A stretch of DNA of 64,000 bases from Thermoactinomyces mirandus (GTDB lineage Bacteria > Bacillota > Bacilli > Thermoactinomycetales > Thermoactinomycetaceae). Both the position numbers and the translations under genes were made by a program. The notes under the pieces were generated by a model, which worked only from the letters and a program-made list of their open reading frames with translations, did not search any database and had not been told where the DNA came from. Position 1 is the stretch's first letter. Every line of letters begins with the position of its first letter. The DNA lies in assembly GCF_013868055.1 (NCBI RefSeq), contig NZ_JACEOL010000029.1, forward strand, positions 18,312 through 82,311, in the 5' to 3' direction. Shown here piece after piece: positions 63,947 to 64,000 of this stretch.

Positions 63947-64000
63947 CTAAAGCAATATGATTCTTCCGTTGTACATGGTAAGCAAATACCGGTTGATGAT
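63947..64000 (-). CDS. Possible C-terminal end of a minus-strand gene (cut by window edge)
   Basis: Before the terminator the minus strand reads IINRYLLTMYNGRIILL-stop (TAG at 63947-63949). The terminator suggests that some gene ends here, but 17 residues cannot be assigned and the frame choice is uncertain. Confidence 0.25.
   Translation of the reverse strand: MINRYLLTMYNGRIILL

Overview
This 64 kb window comes from a spore-forming, low-to-mid GC member of the Bacillales. The evidence is gene order: miaB-ricA-cotE-mutS-mutL-miaA-hfq and spoVK-hflX-ynbB-glnR-glnA, together with CotE, SpoVK and a CotA-type oxidase. A three-gene succinate dehydrogenase of the Bacillus type fits. I cannot place it to genus.

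Layout. 1-3.9 kb: start of hemE, a decayed quinol nitric oxide reductase, a hemerythrin-like protein, remnants of small nor-cluster genes and a Crp/Fnr regulator. 3.9-10 kb: a galactose/galactitol PTS and tagatose-6-phosphate operon (lacR-lacA-lacB-gatA-gatB-gatC-lacC-lacD). 10-35 kb: the conserved housekeeping block for nitrogen control, GTPase/AAA functions, tRNA modification, mismatch repair and spore coat. 35-39.5 kb: a frameshifted hcp and the glutamine-sensing pair glnK-glnL. 39.5-44 kb: a pseudogene graveyard resembling the cyclohexanecarboxylate/benzoate (ali/bad) pathway and its LysR regulator. 44-53.7 kb: asparaginase, then dcu-aspA-sdhCAB, then a DcuC transporter, which together look like an asparagine/aspartate to fumarate to succinate respiratory module. 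53.8-57.5 kb: tryptophanase with a sodium symporter and a YheO-like regulator. 58-64 kb: a sugar nucleotidyltransferase, feoAB and a CNNM/CBS membrane protein.

The main discovery is that mutS is split by a group II intron of about 2.08 kb (27834-29913). Exon 1 encodes 34 residues from a TTG start and ends in the mismatch-binding F-Y-E motif. Joining it to exon 2 at the boundaries predicted from the intron ends restores a full-length MutS of 879 residues in frame. Domain V, domain VI with its bulged adenosine, the GUGCG 5' end and a candidate EBS1-IBS1 pairing are all visible. The intron-encoded protein has an intact frame and a recognisable maturase domain X, but its reverse transcriptase active site YADD is YGGE, other RT motifs are missing and there is no HNH domain. 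This suggests an immobilised intron kept for splicing of a DNA repair gene.

Several anaerobic or nitrosative-stress genes carry TGTGA-N6-TCACA palindromes (Crp/Fnr or Rex type): the hemerythrin gene, the DUF2249 remnant, hcp (three copies) and dcu-aspA-sdhCAB. GlnR/TnrA boxes precede glnRA and glnKL, and Fur-like boxes precede feoAB. Pseudogenes cluster in NO detoxification (norB, hcp) and alicyclic acid degradation, so recent pathway loss is likely.
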